From an uncultured Pseudomonadota bacterium (GTDB lineage: Bacteria > Pseudomonadota > Gammaproteobacteria > Burkholderiales > Eutrophovitaceae), in the NCBI GenBank assembly GCA_913057845.1, contig CAJXPC010000051.1:1-9280 (forward strand): a stretch of DNA of 9,280 bases, in the 5' to 3' direction. The stretch's first letter is position 1. Every line of letters begins with the position of its first letter. Positions 1 through 7,324 of the stretch are shown here, piece by piece. The notes under the pieces are model-generated. The model was given only the letters and a program-made list of their open reading frames with translations, searched no databases and was not told where the DNA came from. Position numbers and translations under genes: made by a program.

Positions 1-846
1 CCTCTTTGGTTGAAAATTCTACTTCCGATCCCGATTATTTGCAGGGGGTATTACCGCCTGACCTTGGTATTTGGCATCATGGGAGTTATCAATCTGGCCC
101 ATGGCAGCTTTTACATGATTGGCGCTTACCTTGCATTTGTACTAACTGGTACCTTTGACAATCTGATGATAGCAATTGCGGTCGGACTTCCACTCGCATT
201 TGTATTCGGTGCTCTACTCGAAAAACTGCTGATTACTCATTTATACAAACGTGATCACCTTGAACAGGTTCTACTCACTTATGGGTTGATCTTGATATTT
301 GAGGAAATCAGAAGTCTGTTAGTGGGGAACGATGTACATGGCGTACCGGTTCCAGAATGGCTTGCAGGCTCCATTCAACTTGGTGATATTCAAACCTATC
401 CGGTATACCGACTTGCCATTTCAGCCGTATGTATTCTCCTGGCCATTGGACTTTACTTTCTGATTCAACGAACTCGCTTAGGCATGATGATTCGAGCTGG
501 TAACCATGATCGAGTCATGGTGCAGGCCCTGGGAATCAACATCAATCGAATTTACATGTTCGTATTTGCTCTTGGGGTTAGCTTGGCAGTGTTGTCAGGA
601 ATGCTCTCGGCACCAGTGTCCTCTGTATTTCCAAATATGGGTTCCCATGTACTGATCATCTCTTTTGTGGTTGTTGTCATTGGTGGGATTGGTTCTGTTT
701 GGGGTGCTCTGCTCGCCTCTTTGGTAATTGGATTCACTGATACGTTTGGGAAAGTCTTTCTTCCCGAGATTTCTGGAATGCTGGTTTACCTGGTCATGGC
801 GGCTGTGCTGTTGTGGCGGCCTGAAGGCCTCTTTAACCGCAACTAA
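1..846 (+). CDS. livH: Branched-chain amino acid-type ABC transporter, permease LivH (5' end incomplete or garbled)
   Basis: This is one of two inner-membrane permease subunits of a HAAT-family ABC importer; it pairs with LivM to form the substrate channel. From base 58 on, the protein matches the LivH family closely: LTLVFGIMGVINLAHGSFYM near the start, the conserved loop GIGSVWGALLASLVIG, and the typical ending WRPEGLFNRN. It is hydrophobic throughout, with several membrane segments. The frame stays open to base 1. A TTG at base 10 is a formal start but has no room for a convincing ribosome binding site. The roughly 19 codons before the LTLVFG motif (bases 1-57) do not resemble the usual LivH N-terminus, which has an NGL/NSL-x-x-G pattern and a hydrophobic helix there. 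I read this as a partial gene whose beginning is lost or damaged at the contig edge. Family assignment is sure; the substrate is not. Confidence 0.9.
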   Translation, partial: PLWLKILLPIPIICRGYYRLTLVFGIMGVINLAHGSFYMIGAYLAFVLTGTFDNLMIAIAVGLPLAFVFGALLEKLLITHLYKRDHLEQVLLTYGLILIFEEIRSLLVGNDVHGVPVPEWLAGSIQLGDIQTYPVYRLAISAVCILLAIGLYFLIQRTRLGMMIRAGNHDRVMVQALGININRIYMFVFALGVSLAVLSGMLSAPVSSVFPNMGSHVLIISFVVVVIGGIGSVWGALLASLVIGFTDTFGKVFLPEISGMLVYLVMAAVLLWRPEGLFNRN

Positions 847-858
847 GGAACTTCGAAT

Positions 859-1827
859 ATGACAAATAATTCAGTCAAAAACTTACTTCTTACAATCACA
901 TTGCTCACTCTGATACTTGTTCCCTTCGGGCTGGACAGTTTTCACACTGAAATGGTTGCAAAAATTTTGGTGTTCGCAATCTTTGCAATGAGTCTTGACC
1001 TACTAATCGGGTTCACTGGTTTGATCAGCTTCGGTCATGCTGCCTATTTTGGTTTAGCCGCCTACACAGTGGCTATATATACCTCCAATACGGATGAAAG
1101 TAATCTGTTCATCACACTCGCGCTTTCAATGTTGTCAGCTGGAATTGCCGCGCTGATCGTTGGCCTGTTCGTGCTGCGAACCAAAGGCATTTACTTCATC
1201 ATGGTTACCTTGGCATTTGCCCAGATGATGTACTTTGTCTTCCACGACACTGACATTGGTGGTGGGTCAGACGGCGTATATGTTAATTCCAGACCGACCC
1301 CTGAGCTATTCGGCACCACACTTTTTGATATGAGCGAAATGTCAAATATTTACTGGCTGGTACTGGCCTGCTTGGTACTCGTTTACGCCTTCCTGAAGCG
1401 AATGCTCAACTCGCCATTTGGAAGAACGCTCCAGGGTATTAAAAGTAACGAGCACCGGATGCAATCAATGGGTTATTCAACATACTGGTACAAACTTGGT
1501 GCTTTCACAATTGCTGGCAGCTTAGCCGGCTGTGCTGGTTTTCTGTACGCGGTCATCTTCGGATTTGTAACACCCGAGCTATTGTCCTGGCATGAATCAG
1601 GAAACGTACTTCTCATGGTGATCCTTGGAGGAATGGGAAACTTGATCGGTGCGATTTTAGGAGCCACCGCATTTGTATTGATGCAAGACATGTTTGCCGA
1701 CATCACTGAACATTGGCCTCTGCTAATGGGTTCAGTGATTGTCTTTGCAGTGCTTTTCATGCCGGGTGGCATTGTTCAACTACCTAGCCGAATTAAACAA
1801 ACACTGCAAAGTTGGAGTAAATCATGA
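859..1827 (+). CDS. livM: Branched-chain amino acid-type ABC transporter, permease LivM
   Basis: This is the second inner-membrane permease of the importer (322 aa, normal for short LivM proteins). Family landmarks are visible: GFTGLISFGHAAYFGLAAYT (residues 51-70), LRTKGIYFIMVTLAFAQM (106-123), the glycine-rich GGGSDG (134-139), the cytoplasmic segment with SPFGRTLQGIKSNEHR (185-200), and GGMGNLIGAILGA (257-269), the coupling region expected to contact the ATPases. The remainder is strongly hydrophobic. The ATG at 859 is preceded by AAGGAA (845-850), which overlaps the livH stop codon, so only 12 bases separate the two genes. Its own stop overlaps the livG start (ATGA). The arrangement implies one transcript and coupled translation. 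The substrate cannot be read from the sequence; nearby aromatic catabolism genes make aromatic acids a possibility besides amino acids. Confidence 0.94.
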   Translation: MTNNSVKNLLLTITLLTLILVPFGLDSFHTEMVAKILVFAIFAMSLDLLIGFTGLISFGHAAYFGLAAYTVAIYTSNTDESNLFITLALSMLSAGIAALIVGLFVLRTKGIYFIMVTLAFAQMMYFVFHDTDIGGGSDGVYVNSRPTPELFGTTLFDMSEMSNIYWLVLACLVLVYAFLKRMLNSPFGRTLQGIKSNEHRMQSMGYSTYWYKLGAFTIAGSLAGCAGFLYAVIFGFVTPELLSWHESGNVLLMVILGGMGNLIGAILGATAFVLMQDMFADITEHWPLLMGSVIVFAVLFMPGGIVQLPSRIKQTLQSWSKS

Positions 1828-2582
1828 ACGACATCATATTAAATGCACGCGGCGTTAGTAAGCGATTCGGCGGCCTATTGGCAAACAATAATCTCAATAT
1901 TCAACTACAAACTGGAAAATTACACGCTCTGCTCGGTCCTAATGGGGCAGGAAAGTCGACATGTATTAACTTGTTATCAGGTGACCTACCTGTGAGTGGC
2001 GGTCGAATTGAACTCTATGGCAAAGACATTACCGAGTTAAGCAATACCCAACGATCCAAACTGGGAATCGGACGTAGCTACCAACGTACAAACATCATGA
2101 TGAACTTTACAGTATTCGAAAACGTAAGGCTCGCTGCACAAAGCAGAAAACCTGAGGCTTGGAAAATTCTGTCGAGTGTCTCCAACAACACAAAAATTAT
2201 TGACAAGGTCTCGGCCTGTGTCGCTAGAGCAGGCCTAGAGTCAAAGATCGACAGACTTGCCAGTGCGCTTAGTCATGGGGAACAACGACAGCTTGAAATT
2301 GCAATGGTACTAGCCACCAATGCAAAAGTACTTCTGCTGGATGAACCATTGGCTGGCATGGGCGCGCAAGAGTCAGCCTGCATGGTTGAACTGCTGAATC
2401 AGCTCAAACAGGATCACGCAATTCTGCTGGTAGAACACGACATGGATGCGGTATTCGCAGTTGCTGATGAAATAACGGTAATGGTGAATGGCGAGGTGCT
2501 TGAATCTGGATGCCCTAATACCATCAAGCAAAGTGAAAAAGTCAAAGTAGCCTACCTGGGCGAGGAGGAAGATAATGCATGA
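1824..2582 (+). CDS. livG: Branched-chain amino acid-type ABC transporter, ATP-binding protein LivG
   Basis: This cytoplasmic ATPase drives the importer. All nucleotide-binding motifs are intact: Walker A GPNGAGKST (38-46), Q-loop glutamine Q87 in SYQRTN, signature LSHGEQ (149-154), Walker B VLLLDEP (169-175) with catalytic glutamate E174, and switch histidine H205 in LLVEHDMDAVF. The signature has His where LivG proteins commonly have Tyr (LSYGEQ), a mild variation. At 252 aa it has the family length. The ATG at 1824 overlaps the livM stop by four bases (ATGA), with GGAG at 1814-1817 as ribosome binding site. The 3' end overlaps the livF start by eight bases. The GMG after Walker B and the short C-terminal tail YLGEEED support LivG over other ABC ATPases. 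Confidence 0.95.
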   Translation: MNDIILNARGVSKRFGGLLANNNLNIQLQTGKLHALLGPNGAGKSTCINLLSGDLPVSGGRIELYGKDITELSNTQRSKLGIGRSYQRTNIMMNFTVFENVRLAAQSRKPEAWKILSSVSNNTKIIDKVSACVARAGLESKIDRLASALSHGEQRQLEIAMVLATNAKVLLLDEPLAGMGAQESACMVELLNQLKQDHAILLVEHDMDAVFAVADEITVMVNGEVLESGCPNTIKQSEKVKVAYLGEEEDNA

Positions 2583-3288
2583 GAGCATTCTGGAAGCCAA
2601 AGGACTAAATACCTTCTACGGTCGCAGCCACATACTGAAAGGGGTCGATTTTTCGATCAAGGCTGGTGAGGGTATTGCGCTCATGGGCCGCAACGGTATG
2701 GGCAAAACCACACTTTTGAAAAGCCTACTTGGGATTGTCCCATTTCGGGATGGCCAAATGTCAGTAAGAGGGAAAGAGATTAATAAACCCGTAACCCATC
2801 AAATAATGAAAATGGGTATTGCCTATGTACCAGAAGGTCGGGGCATATTTCCAAATCTAAACGTTCGAGAGAACCTGGTGATGGCCGCCCGTCATGGCAT
2901 GAATGGTCGGAAGGACTGGACTTTCGAACGTGTAATGAAAACCTTTCCCCGTTTGGGAGAACGAATCAGCAACGGTGGATGGCAGCTTTCAGGCGGAGAA
3001 CAGCAGATGTTAACTATTGGACGAGCCCTGATGACGAACCCGGATCTTCTGATTCTCGACGAAGCAACAGAAGGATTGGCTCCCTTGATAGCCCAAGAAA
3101 TCTGGGGAATCGTAGAACAAGTACGAGACACTGGAATTGCAGTAGTCATCGTCGACAAGAATCATCGAGCTCTCCGCAAGATATGTGATAGAGCCATGAT
3201 CATGGTGAAAGGAGAATTAGTTTTCGATGGTTTAACAAGTCAGCTCAAAACAAATCCTGAGATTATTCAACAACACCTGGGTGTTTGA
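2575..3288 (+). CDS. livF: Branched-chain amino acid-type ABC transporter, ATP-binding protein LivF
   Basis: This is the partner ATPase to LivG, forming the nucleotide-binding dimer under LivHM. Visible motifs are Walker A GRNGMGKTT (38-46), the LivF-type VPEGRGIFPNLNVREN stretch (85-100) with Glu at the usual Q-loop position, signature LSGGEQ (138-143), and Walker B LLILDEATEGLAP (158-170). The switch region reads VIVDKNHRAL (191-200), with Lys where most ABC ATPases have His; LivF proteins often lack that His, so this need not mean loss of function. Length, 237 aa, is normal. The ATG at 2575 lies inside the end of livG and follows a strong GAGGAGGAA ribosome binding site (2562-2570). It is the last gene of the operon; a hairpin follows about 20 bases past the stop. 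Confidence 0.95.
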   Translation: MHESILEAKGLNTFYGRSHILKGVDFSIKAGEGIALMGRNGMGKTTLLKSLLGIVPFRDGQMSVRGKEINKPVTHQIMKMGIAYVPEGRGIFPNLNVRENLVMAARHGMNGRKDWTFERVMKTFPRLGERISNGGWQLSGGEQQMLTIGRALMTNPDLLILDEATEGLAPLIAQEIWGIVEQVRDTGIAVVIVDKNHRALRKICDRAMIMVKGELVFDGLTSQLKTNPEIIQQHLGV

Positions 3289-3307
3289 AGAAATACGATT
3301 TAACAAT

Positions 3308-3338
3308 CGGCCATCAATCAAGATGGCCGGCTCCTTTT
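3308..3338. terminator. Bidirectional terminator between livF and the porin gene
   Basis: A perfect 8-bp stem, CGGCCATC (3308-3315) with GATGGCCG (3322-3329), closes a 6-base AATCAA loop. It sits in the 64-base gap between two converging genes. On the plus strand it is followed by GCTCC and TTTT (3335-3338). On the minus strand the same stem is followed by ATTGTTAAAT. The T tracts are short, so efficiency is uncertain, but position and stem fit a shared rho-independent terminator. Confidence 0.75.
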
Positions 3339-3352
3339 ACTCTCTACTTCAT

Positions 3353-4522
3353 TTAGAAGCGATACAAGAAACCTACGTTTACCGAGGTTAAACGCTCACC
3401 CACTACATCAGTCGCACCGAAGCGTTTTCTTAAAGGTGCTGATCCATCAAACTGGTAAGAACCGCTACTCTCGTTATCGATACCCGCAACAATCAAATAC
3501 AGAGTGGTGTCTCTCAACGCGTTCCAATATGCACCAAGAGCGTAGCCATCCGCTTCGTCATTATTCCCAGATTGATCATTGATCATGGAATACAACGCAC
3601 CTACACGAAGTTTCTCAGTAACCATGTAATCTGCAGATATGGTTGATATACCGTAATCACGATTGCGTGTGGCTACATCATTTTGCCCACCGAGTGGGAA
3701 CAGCGGAAAAGCCTGAGGGGCTGGCAAACCGGACTGTGCTCGATTGTTACTTTCGGTATGCGCAAGGTATATCTTCCCCTTACCATAGTTATAGTTCAAA
3801 TACGCGTTATAGAAGTACGCTTCTCTTTGATTCACAAAATTCTTGGGAGTACCCGCCTCAAGACCCGCCAGTCCGACGCGAAACGGACCGTTTTCGTAGT
3901 CCACACCCAACTGCGCAACACCGACATCTTTATTATCTGACGTGGCCACGCCAGGACCACTAGTTGCTGGGGCACTGTCATCACTTTCAAATGAATAATG
4001 CGCTTCTACTTTAAAGCCTGCCATTCGTGGTGAAATATACGCAATATCGTCATCAAGTCGTGCAGGGAACGAAAAGGAATTCGCTAAAGATCCAAGTGAT
4101 CGGTAAGTGAAATCTTGATACAACGCAAGCGGTGCAAAAATCAATGTATTCTGACGACCCACACGCAACTCACCATACTGCGTCTCCAATCCCACCCAAG
4201 CCTGACGATCAAACAAACGATCCGTCTGAGCCTGTTCACCGCTTAAACTCTTTAAACCCTGCTCAAGTGTAAACTTTGCTTTAAGACCACTACCCAGATC
4301 TTTTTCTCCCATTACACCCAACCGAGTACGTAGAAAAGCACCCTCCTGAAGCGATGTGAAAGATGTGCCACTGCTGCTGCGCTGGTAACTTAAATAGGTA
4401 TCTACATTGCCGTAAAGAGTAAATTTTGCACCCCCAGCTTCAAAAGAAAGTGGACTGCTGGATTGGGAGTGAGCGAGCGTCGTACTGAATGCAAGTGCGA
4501 TGCACAGCGATAATTTTTTCAA
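3353..4522 (-). CDS. Gram-negative outer-membrane porin (general trimeric porin family)
   Basis: This predicted 389-aa beta-barrel porin sits in the outer membrane and lets small hydrophilic solutes diffuse in. It opens with a signal peptide, MKKLSLCIALAFSTTLAHSQ (1-20), probably cut near AHS-Q. The mature start carries the first barrel strand KFTLYGNVDTYLSY (33-46), matching the TLYGxVD pattern of the Neisseria/Burkholderia-type porin family. The middle shows alternating polar/hydrophobic strands. It ends in VNVGFLYRF, with the terminal Phe recognised by the BAM assembly machinery. I chose the TTG at 4522 because GGAGGAG lies six bases before it; a GTG at 4537 would add MEEIP but lies within that Shine-Dalgarno region and would spoil the signal peptide start. 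It lies 154 bases downstream of pcaD on the same strand, so an aromatic-acid entry role is plausible but inferred. Confidence 0.9.
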   Translation of the reverse strand: MKKLSLCIALAFSTTLAHSQSSSPLSFEAGGAKFTLYGNVDTYLSYQRSSSGTSFTSLQEGAFLRTRLGVMGEKDLGSGLKAKFTLEQGLKSLSGEQAQTDRLFDRQAWVGLETQYGELRVGRQNTLIFAPLALYQDFTYRSLGSLANSFSFPARLDDDIAYISPRMAGFKVEAHYSFESDDSAPATSGPGVATSDNKDVGVAQLGVDYENGPFRVGLAGLEAGTPKNFVNQREAYFYNAYLNYNYGKGKIYLAHTESNNRAQSGLPAPQAFPLFPLGGQNDVATRNRDYGISTISADYMVTEKLRVGALYSMINDQSGNNDEADGYALGAYWNALRDTTLYLIVAGIDNESSGSYQFDGSAPLRKRFGATDVVGERLTSVNVGFLYRF

Positions 4523-4538
4523 GGGAATCTCCTCCACC
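4523..4538 (-). promoter_or_regulatory. Ribosome binding site that fixes the porin TTG start
   Basis: On the minus strand GGTGGAGGAG (4538-4529) is followed by six bases and then the TTG at 4522-4520. The upstream GTG (4537-4535) falls inside this purine run and has no Shine-Dalgarno sequence of its own. Initiation at TTG also gives the expected Met-Lys-Lys signal peptide start. Confidence 0.8.
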
Positions 4539-4571
4539 CGAAATGTTTCAAACGGGTAATTTCTGTTTATG

Positions 4572-4592
4572 GAATTGGTTTTCGACCAATTC
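4572..4592. repeat. Inverted repeat in the porin upstream region (8-bp arms)
   Basis: GAATTGGT (4572-4579) and ACCAATTC (4585-4592) form a perfect inverted repeat around five bases. It lies about 50-70 bases upstream of the porin start, in the non-coding gap after pcaD. It is not followed by a T tract in the porin direction, so it looks more like an operator or a leader hairpin than a terminator. No clear sigma-70 promoter could be placed around it. Confidence 0.6.
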
Positions 4593-4607
4593 GATTTTAG
4601 AAATCGA
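4591..4607. repeat. Second inverted repeat upstream of the porin (possible operator)
   Basis: TCGATTT (4591-4597), three bases TAG, and AAATCGA (4601-4607) form a perfect 7-bp-arm palindrome that overlaps the end of the neighbouring inverted repeat by two bases. The half-site resembles the AATCGA/TCGATT repeat in front of the IclR-type regulator gene at 8882-8897, which makes this a candidate regulator binding site. Function is inferred only. Confidence 0.5.
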
Positions 4608-4676
4608 GAAGAAAATAGAACACACTATGGGGTACCTCAGTGAGCGATCAGCGCCCCACAAGTGCACAGATCGAAC

Positions 4677-5438
4677 TTAAAAAAATCGTGAAAGTATTTC
4701 GGAGAATTGCTGAGGATTCTCGACATTAGACAAGTGTGAAGCTGGCAATACCTCTAGACGAGAACTAGAGATTTTCTCCACAAGAAATTGACCATCGATG
4801 ACAGTAGTTACCGGATCCAACTCTCCCGCAACAATACATACTGGCACTGAAATACTAGCAACCTTTTCACGCAGATCGGCCTTGGACAAAGCCTCGCAAC
4901 ATGCCGCATAACCCTCGGATGGAGTTTTTGCCAACTGCGCTAACATCACATTCACTTGATCAACATGATCGTTATTAAATTGACTCGTAAACCAGCGCCC
5001 TGCCGCACCCGCAACCACAGGTCCCATTCCCAGCATTCGAACCAGGTTTGCACGCTCAAGCCAAGCTGACTCATTACCAATTATGGCGGCGGTATTTGCA
5101 GCAACAATTTTCTCAACACGACTAGGGTAAAGAATGGAAAGATTCAGGGCCATCATACCCCCCATAGAAATTCCGCAGAAGTATGCCTTTGGCACGCCCA
5201 AAGCATCTAGCGTATGAATCACGTCCTCACACAATAAATCAATTGAGTATGGGCCACGACTCACAGCAGACTGACCGTGCCCACGGGTGTCCATTTGAAT
5301 CATGCGATAGCTCGATGAAAGCTGTGCTACCTGTTGGTTCCACATATTTAGATCGGTACCTAATGAATTCAGAAATACAATCGGCGTCCCTTTCTCAAGC
5401 CCGCTATGTTGAACATGCAATTGAATTGGTAAGTTCAT
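4677..5438 (-). CDS. pcaD: 3-oxoadipate enol-lactonase (beta-ketoadipate enol-lactone hydrolase)
   Basis: This cytoplasmic alpha/beta hydrolase converts 3-oxoadipate enol-lactone to 3-oxoadipate, where the catechol and protocatechuate branches meet. At 253 aa it has the family size. The oxyanion-hole region NSLGTDLNMW (24-33) and DTRGHGQS (50-57) are typical of PcaD. The nucleophile elbow is GISMGG, with Ser91. The acid is Asp208 in AGELDPVT, and the catalytic His is His235 in ASHLSNVENP. All three catalytic residues are therefore present. The ATG lies nine bases after the pcaF stop; GAGGTGG, which overlaps that stop codon, serves as ribosome binding site. It is the last of four pathway genes. 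Some carboxylesterases look alike, but the SHLSNVENP motif and the gene context make PcaD a firm call. It is a standalone enzyme, not fused to the decarboxylase PcaC. Confidence 0.93.
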   Translation of the reverse strand: MNLPIQLHVQHSGLEKGTPIVFLNSLGTDLNMWNQQVAQLSSSYRMIQMDTRGHGQSAVSRGPYSIDLLCEDVIHTLDALGVPKAYFCGISMGGMMALNLSILYPSRVEKIVAANTAAIIGNESAWLERANLVRMLGMGPVVAGAAGRWFTSQFNNDHVDQVNVMLAQLAKTPSEGYAACCEALSKADLREKVASISVPVCIVAGELDPVTTVIDGQFLVEKISSSRLEVLPASHLSNVENPQQFSEILSRFF

Positions 5439-5447
5439 TGTTCCACC

Positions 5448-6662
5448 TCACACACGCTCAATAATTAATGCGATCCCCTGACCTACACCAATACACATGG
5501 AGCACAAGGCGTATCGGCCGCCAGTTTGCTCAAGCTGATAAAGCGCAGTAGTCACTAAACGAGCACCGGATGCTCCGAGGGGATGACCTAAAGCGATTGC
5601 CCCTCCATTGGGATTCACACGGACATCGTCATCGCTTAACTCAAGTGCACGTGTTACAGCCAATGCTTGAGCTGCAAATGCTTCGTTTAGTTCAATCACA
5701 TCCATATCGTGAATGCTCAAACCAGTTTGATGCAGAACTTTTTTGATGGCGGGTGTTGGGCCAAACCCCATGATTCTCGGCGGCACACCTGCTGTTGCGG
5801 AACCAACCACACGCGCACGCGCTTTCAATCCAAAAGTATCTATTGCCGCCCCAGAAGCAAGTAACAATGCACACGCACCATCATTAACACCTGAGGCATT
5901 GCCAGCAGTCACGGTGCCCTCTGGTTTCACGACACCTTTGAGCTTTGAAAGTTGTTCCAGAGTAGTTTCACGGGGATGTTCATCTGTCGTGAACTGGATA
6001 GCCTCACCTTTTTTCTGCGGAATCGGTACAGCTACGATCTCTAGGCCTAGTCGACCATTTTCGATTGCATTCGCGGCTTTTTGTTGACTACGCAGCGCAA
6101 ACAGATCCTGATCCAATCTAGAAATGCCGAAGTCTTCTGCTACATTTTCTGCTGTTTCAGGCATTGAATGCGTACCATATAAGCTCTTCATTGCTTTATT
6201 AATAAAACGCCAACCGATGGTCGTGTCTTCGATGTTGGCACTGCGGGAGAATGCACTCTCAGCCTTACCCATCACAAAGGGGGCACGACTCATACTCTCA
6301 ACACCACCTGCAATCATGATCGAAGCTTCACCGCTTTTAATTGATCTTGAAGCGAGAGAAATTGCGTCTAGACTTGAACCACATAGACGGTTTATGGTTG
6401 TGCCCGGCACAGTCTGAGGCAACCCTGCGAGTAGAAGACTCATTCTCCCCACATTGCGGTTGTCCTCCCCAGCCTGATTGGCACAACCGTAGATCACATC
6501 ATCAATCAACTCTGGCTTAAGCTGCGCATTCCTTGCCAATAAGGCCTTCAGAGGAACAGCACCAAGATCATCGGGTCTGACAGAACTGAGTGCGCCAGCG
6601 TATCGACCAAATGGAGTTCTCACTGCATCCACGATGAATGCATCAACTGTAGGGTTTGTCAT
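5448..6662 (-). CDS. pcaF: 3-oxoadipyl-CoA thiolase
   Basis: This thiolase cleaves 3-oxoadipyl-CoA with CoA into succinyl-CoA and acetyl-CoA, the last step of the beta-ketoadipate pathway. At 404 aa it matches PcaF. The acyl-accepting cysteine is Cys94 in NRLCGSSLDA. NEAFAAQ (326-332) and GGAIALGHPLGASGAR (353-368), with His360, form the active site. The second cysteine is Cys390 in SMCIGVGQGIA. The N-terminal IVDAVRTPFGRYAGALSSVRPDDL is characteristic of the PcaF/PaaJ group rather than general acetoacetyl-CoA thiolases. The ATG lies 12 bases after the pcaJ stop, with GGTGAG close before it. PaaJ of phenylacetate breakdown does the same reaction, so the sequence alone cannot separate the two; the neighbouring pcaIJ and pcaD decide for PcaF. 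Confidence 0.93.
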   Translation of the reverse strand: MTNPTVDAFIVDAVRTPFGRYAGALSSVRPDDLGAVPLKALLARNAQLKPELIDDVIYGCANQAGEDNRNVGRMSLLLAGLPQTVPGTTINRLCGSSLDAISLASRSIKSGEASIMIAGGVESMSRAPFVMGKAESAFSRSANIEDTTIGWRFINKAMKSLYGTHSMPETAENVAEDFGISRLDQDLFALRSQQKAANAIENGRLGLEIVAVPIPQKKGEAIQFTTDEHPRETTLEQLSKLKGVVKPEGTVTAGNASGVNDGACALLLASGAAIDTFGLKARARVVGSATAGVPPRIMGFGPTPAIKKVLHQTGLSIHDMDVIELNEAFAAQALAVTRALELSDDDVRVNPNGGAIALGHPLGASGARLVTTALYQLEQTGGRYALCSMCIGVGQGIALIIERV

Positions 6663-6674
6663 ATCTCACCAAAT

Positions 6675-7322
6675 TCAAGAGTTGTAATGTAGCGGCGCTT
6701 CGGTGCGGTTTTGCAACGTTTGAATATCGATCCCAGGAGCCATCTCGATAACAATTAGGCCTCTGGATGTGACATCGATCACGGCAAGATCTGTATAAAT
6801 GCGATCAACACAAGCCAATCCAGTTAGCGGATAAGTGCAACGTTCAACAATTTTGGGCTCACCTTTCTTGGTGTTATGCTCCATTGTCACGAACACCTTC
6901 TTCGCCCCCACAGCCAAATCCATTGCCCCACCCACAGCAGGAATAGCATCGGGTGCGCCAGTGTGCCAGTTCGCAAGGTCACCATTGGCAGCGACCTGAA
7001 AAGCCCCGAGGACGCAGACGTCAATATGACCACCTCGCATCATTGCGAAGCTGTCACCGTGATGAAAAAAACATCCTCCATTGAGTAAGGTCACATGCTC
7101 TTTACCTGCGTTAATAAGCTCATCGTCTTCTTTGCCAACTTCTGGAGCTGGGCCCATGCCAAGAATTCCGTTCTCACTGTGCAAAAAGATTTCCTTGCCT
7201 GGAGCTAAAAAGTTTGCGATTCGTGTTGGTAAACCGATACCAAGATTCACGTAGGCACCTTCTTCTATATCAAGCGCGACACGCTGCGCAATTTGATCGC
7301 GACTCAAAGGTTGTATGGTCAT
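6675..7322 (-). CDS. pcaJ: 3-oxoadipate CoA-transferase, subunit B (beta)
   Basis: This is the catalytic subunit of the two-part enzyme that moves CoA from succinyl-CoA to 3-oxoadipate. At 215 aa it has the usual size. The active-site glutamate is Glu50 in the SENG motif (LHSENGILGMGP), which forms the covalent CoA thioester in this family. The later stretch EHNTKKGEPKIVERCTYPLT is typical of beta subunits of class I CoA-transferases. Only two bases separate its ATG from the pcaI stop (TAATCATG), and AGGAG just ahead overlaps the end of pcaI, so the two subunits are very likely translated in a coupled way in matching amounts. Acetoacetate CoA-transferases (ScoB, AtoA) are close relatives; adjacent pcaF and pcaD favour 3-oxoadipate. 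Confidence 0.93.
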   Translation of the reverse strand: MTIQPLSRDQIAQRVALDIEEGAYVNLGIGLPTRIANFLAPGKEIFLHSENGILGMGPAPEVGKEDDELINAGKEHVTLLNGGCFFHHGDSFAMMRGGHIDVCVLGAFQVAANGDLANWHTGAPDAIPAVGGAMDLAVGAKKVFVTMEHNTKKGEPKIVERCTYPLTGLACVDRIYTDLAVIDVTSRGLIVIEMAPGIDIQTLQNRTEAPLHYNS

Positions 7323-7324
7323 GA

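Noticed and set aside
22..30. CTTCCGATC, nine bases matching the 3' end of the TruSeq adapter
   Set aside because: The flanking bases do not match the adapter on either side, and the library is clearly Nextera. A nine-base match can be chance.
1473..1772. 99-codon minus-strand open frame opposite livM
   Set aside because: It is antisense to a clear permease gene; its composition is the mirror of a hydrophobic membrane protein, and no domain is visible.
3643..3963. Plus-strand open frames of 106 and 85 codons opposite the porin
   Set aside because: They overlap each other in different frames within the porin coding region, have no ribosome binding site I can see and no recognisable motifs.
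4621..4665. GGGG...CCCC pairing after pcaD (4629-4658 area) as a pcaD terminator
   Set aside because: The stem is short, the enclosed loop exceeds 20 bases and no T tract follows on the minus strand.
4489..4680. 63-codon plus-strand open frame covering the porin upstream gap
   Set aside because: It runs antisense over the porin signal sequence and through both inverted repeats, with no recognisable protein and no convincing ribosome site.
5743..6087. 114-codon plus-strand open frame opposite pcaF
   Set aside because: It lies entirely antisense within a well-supported thiolase gene, shows no recognisable family and is explained by codon bias of the real gene.
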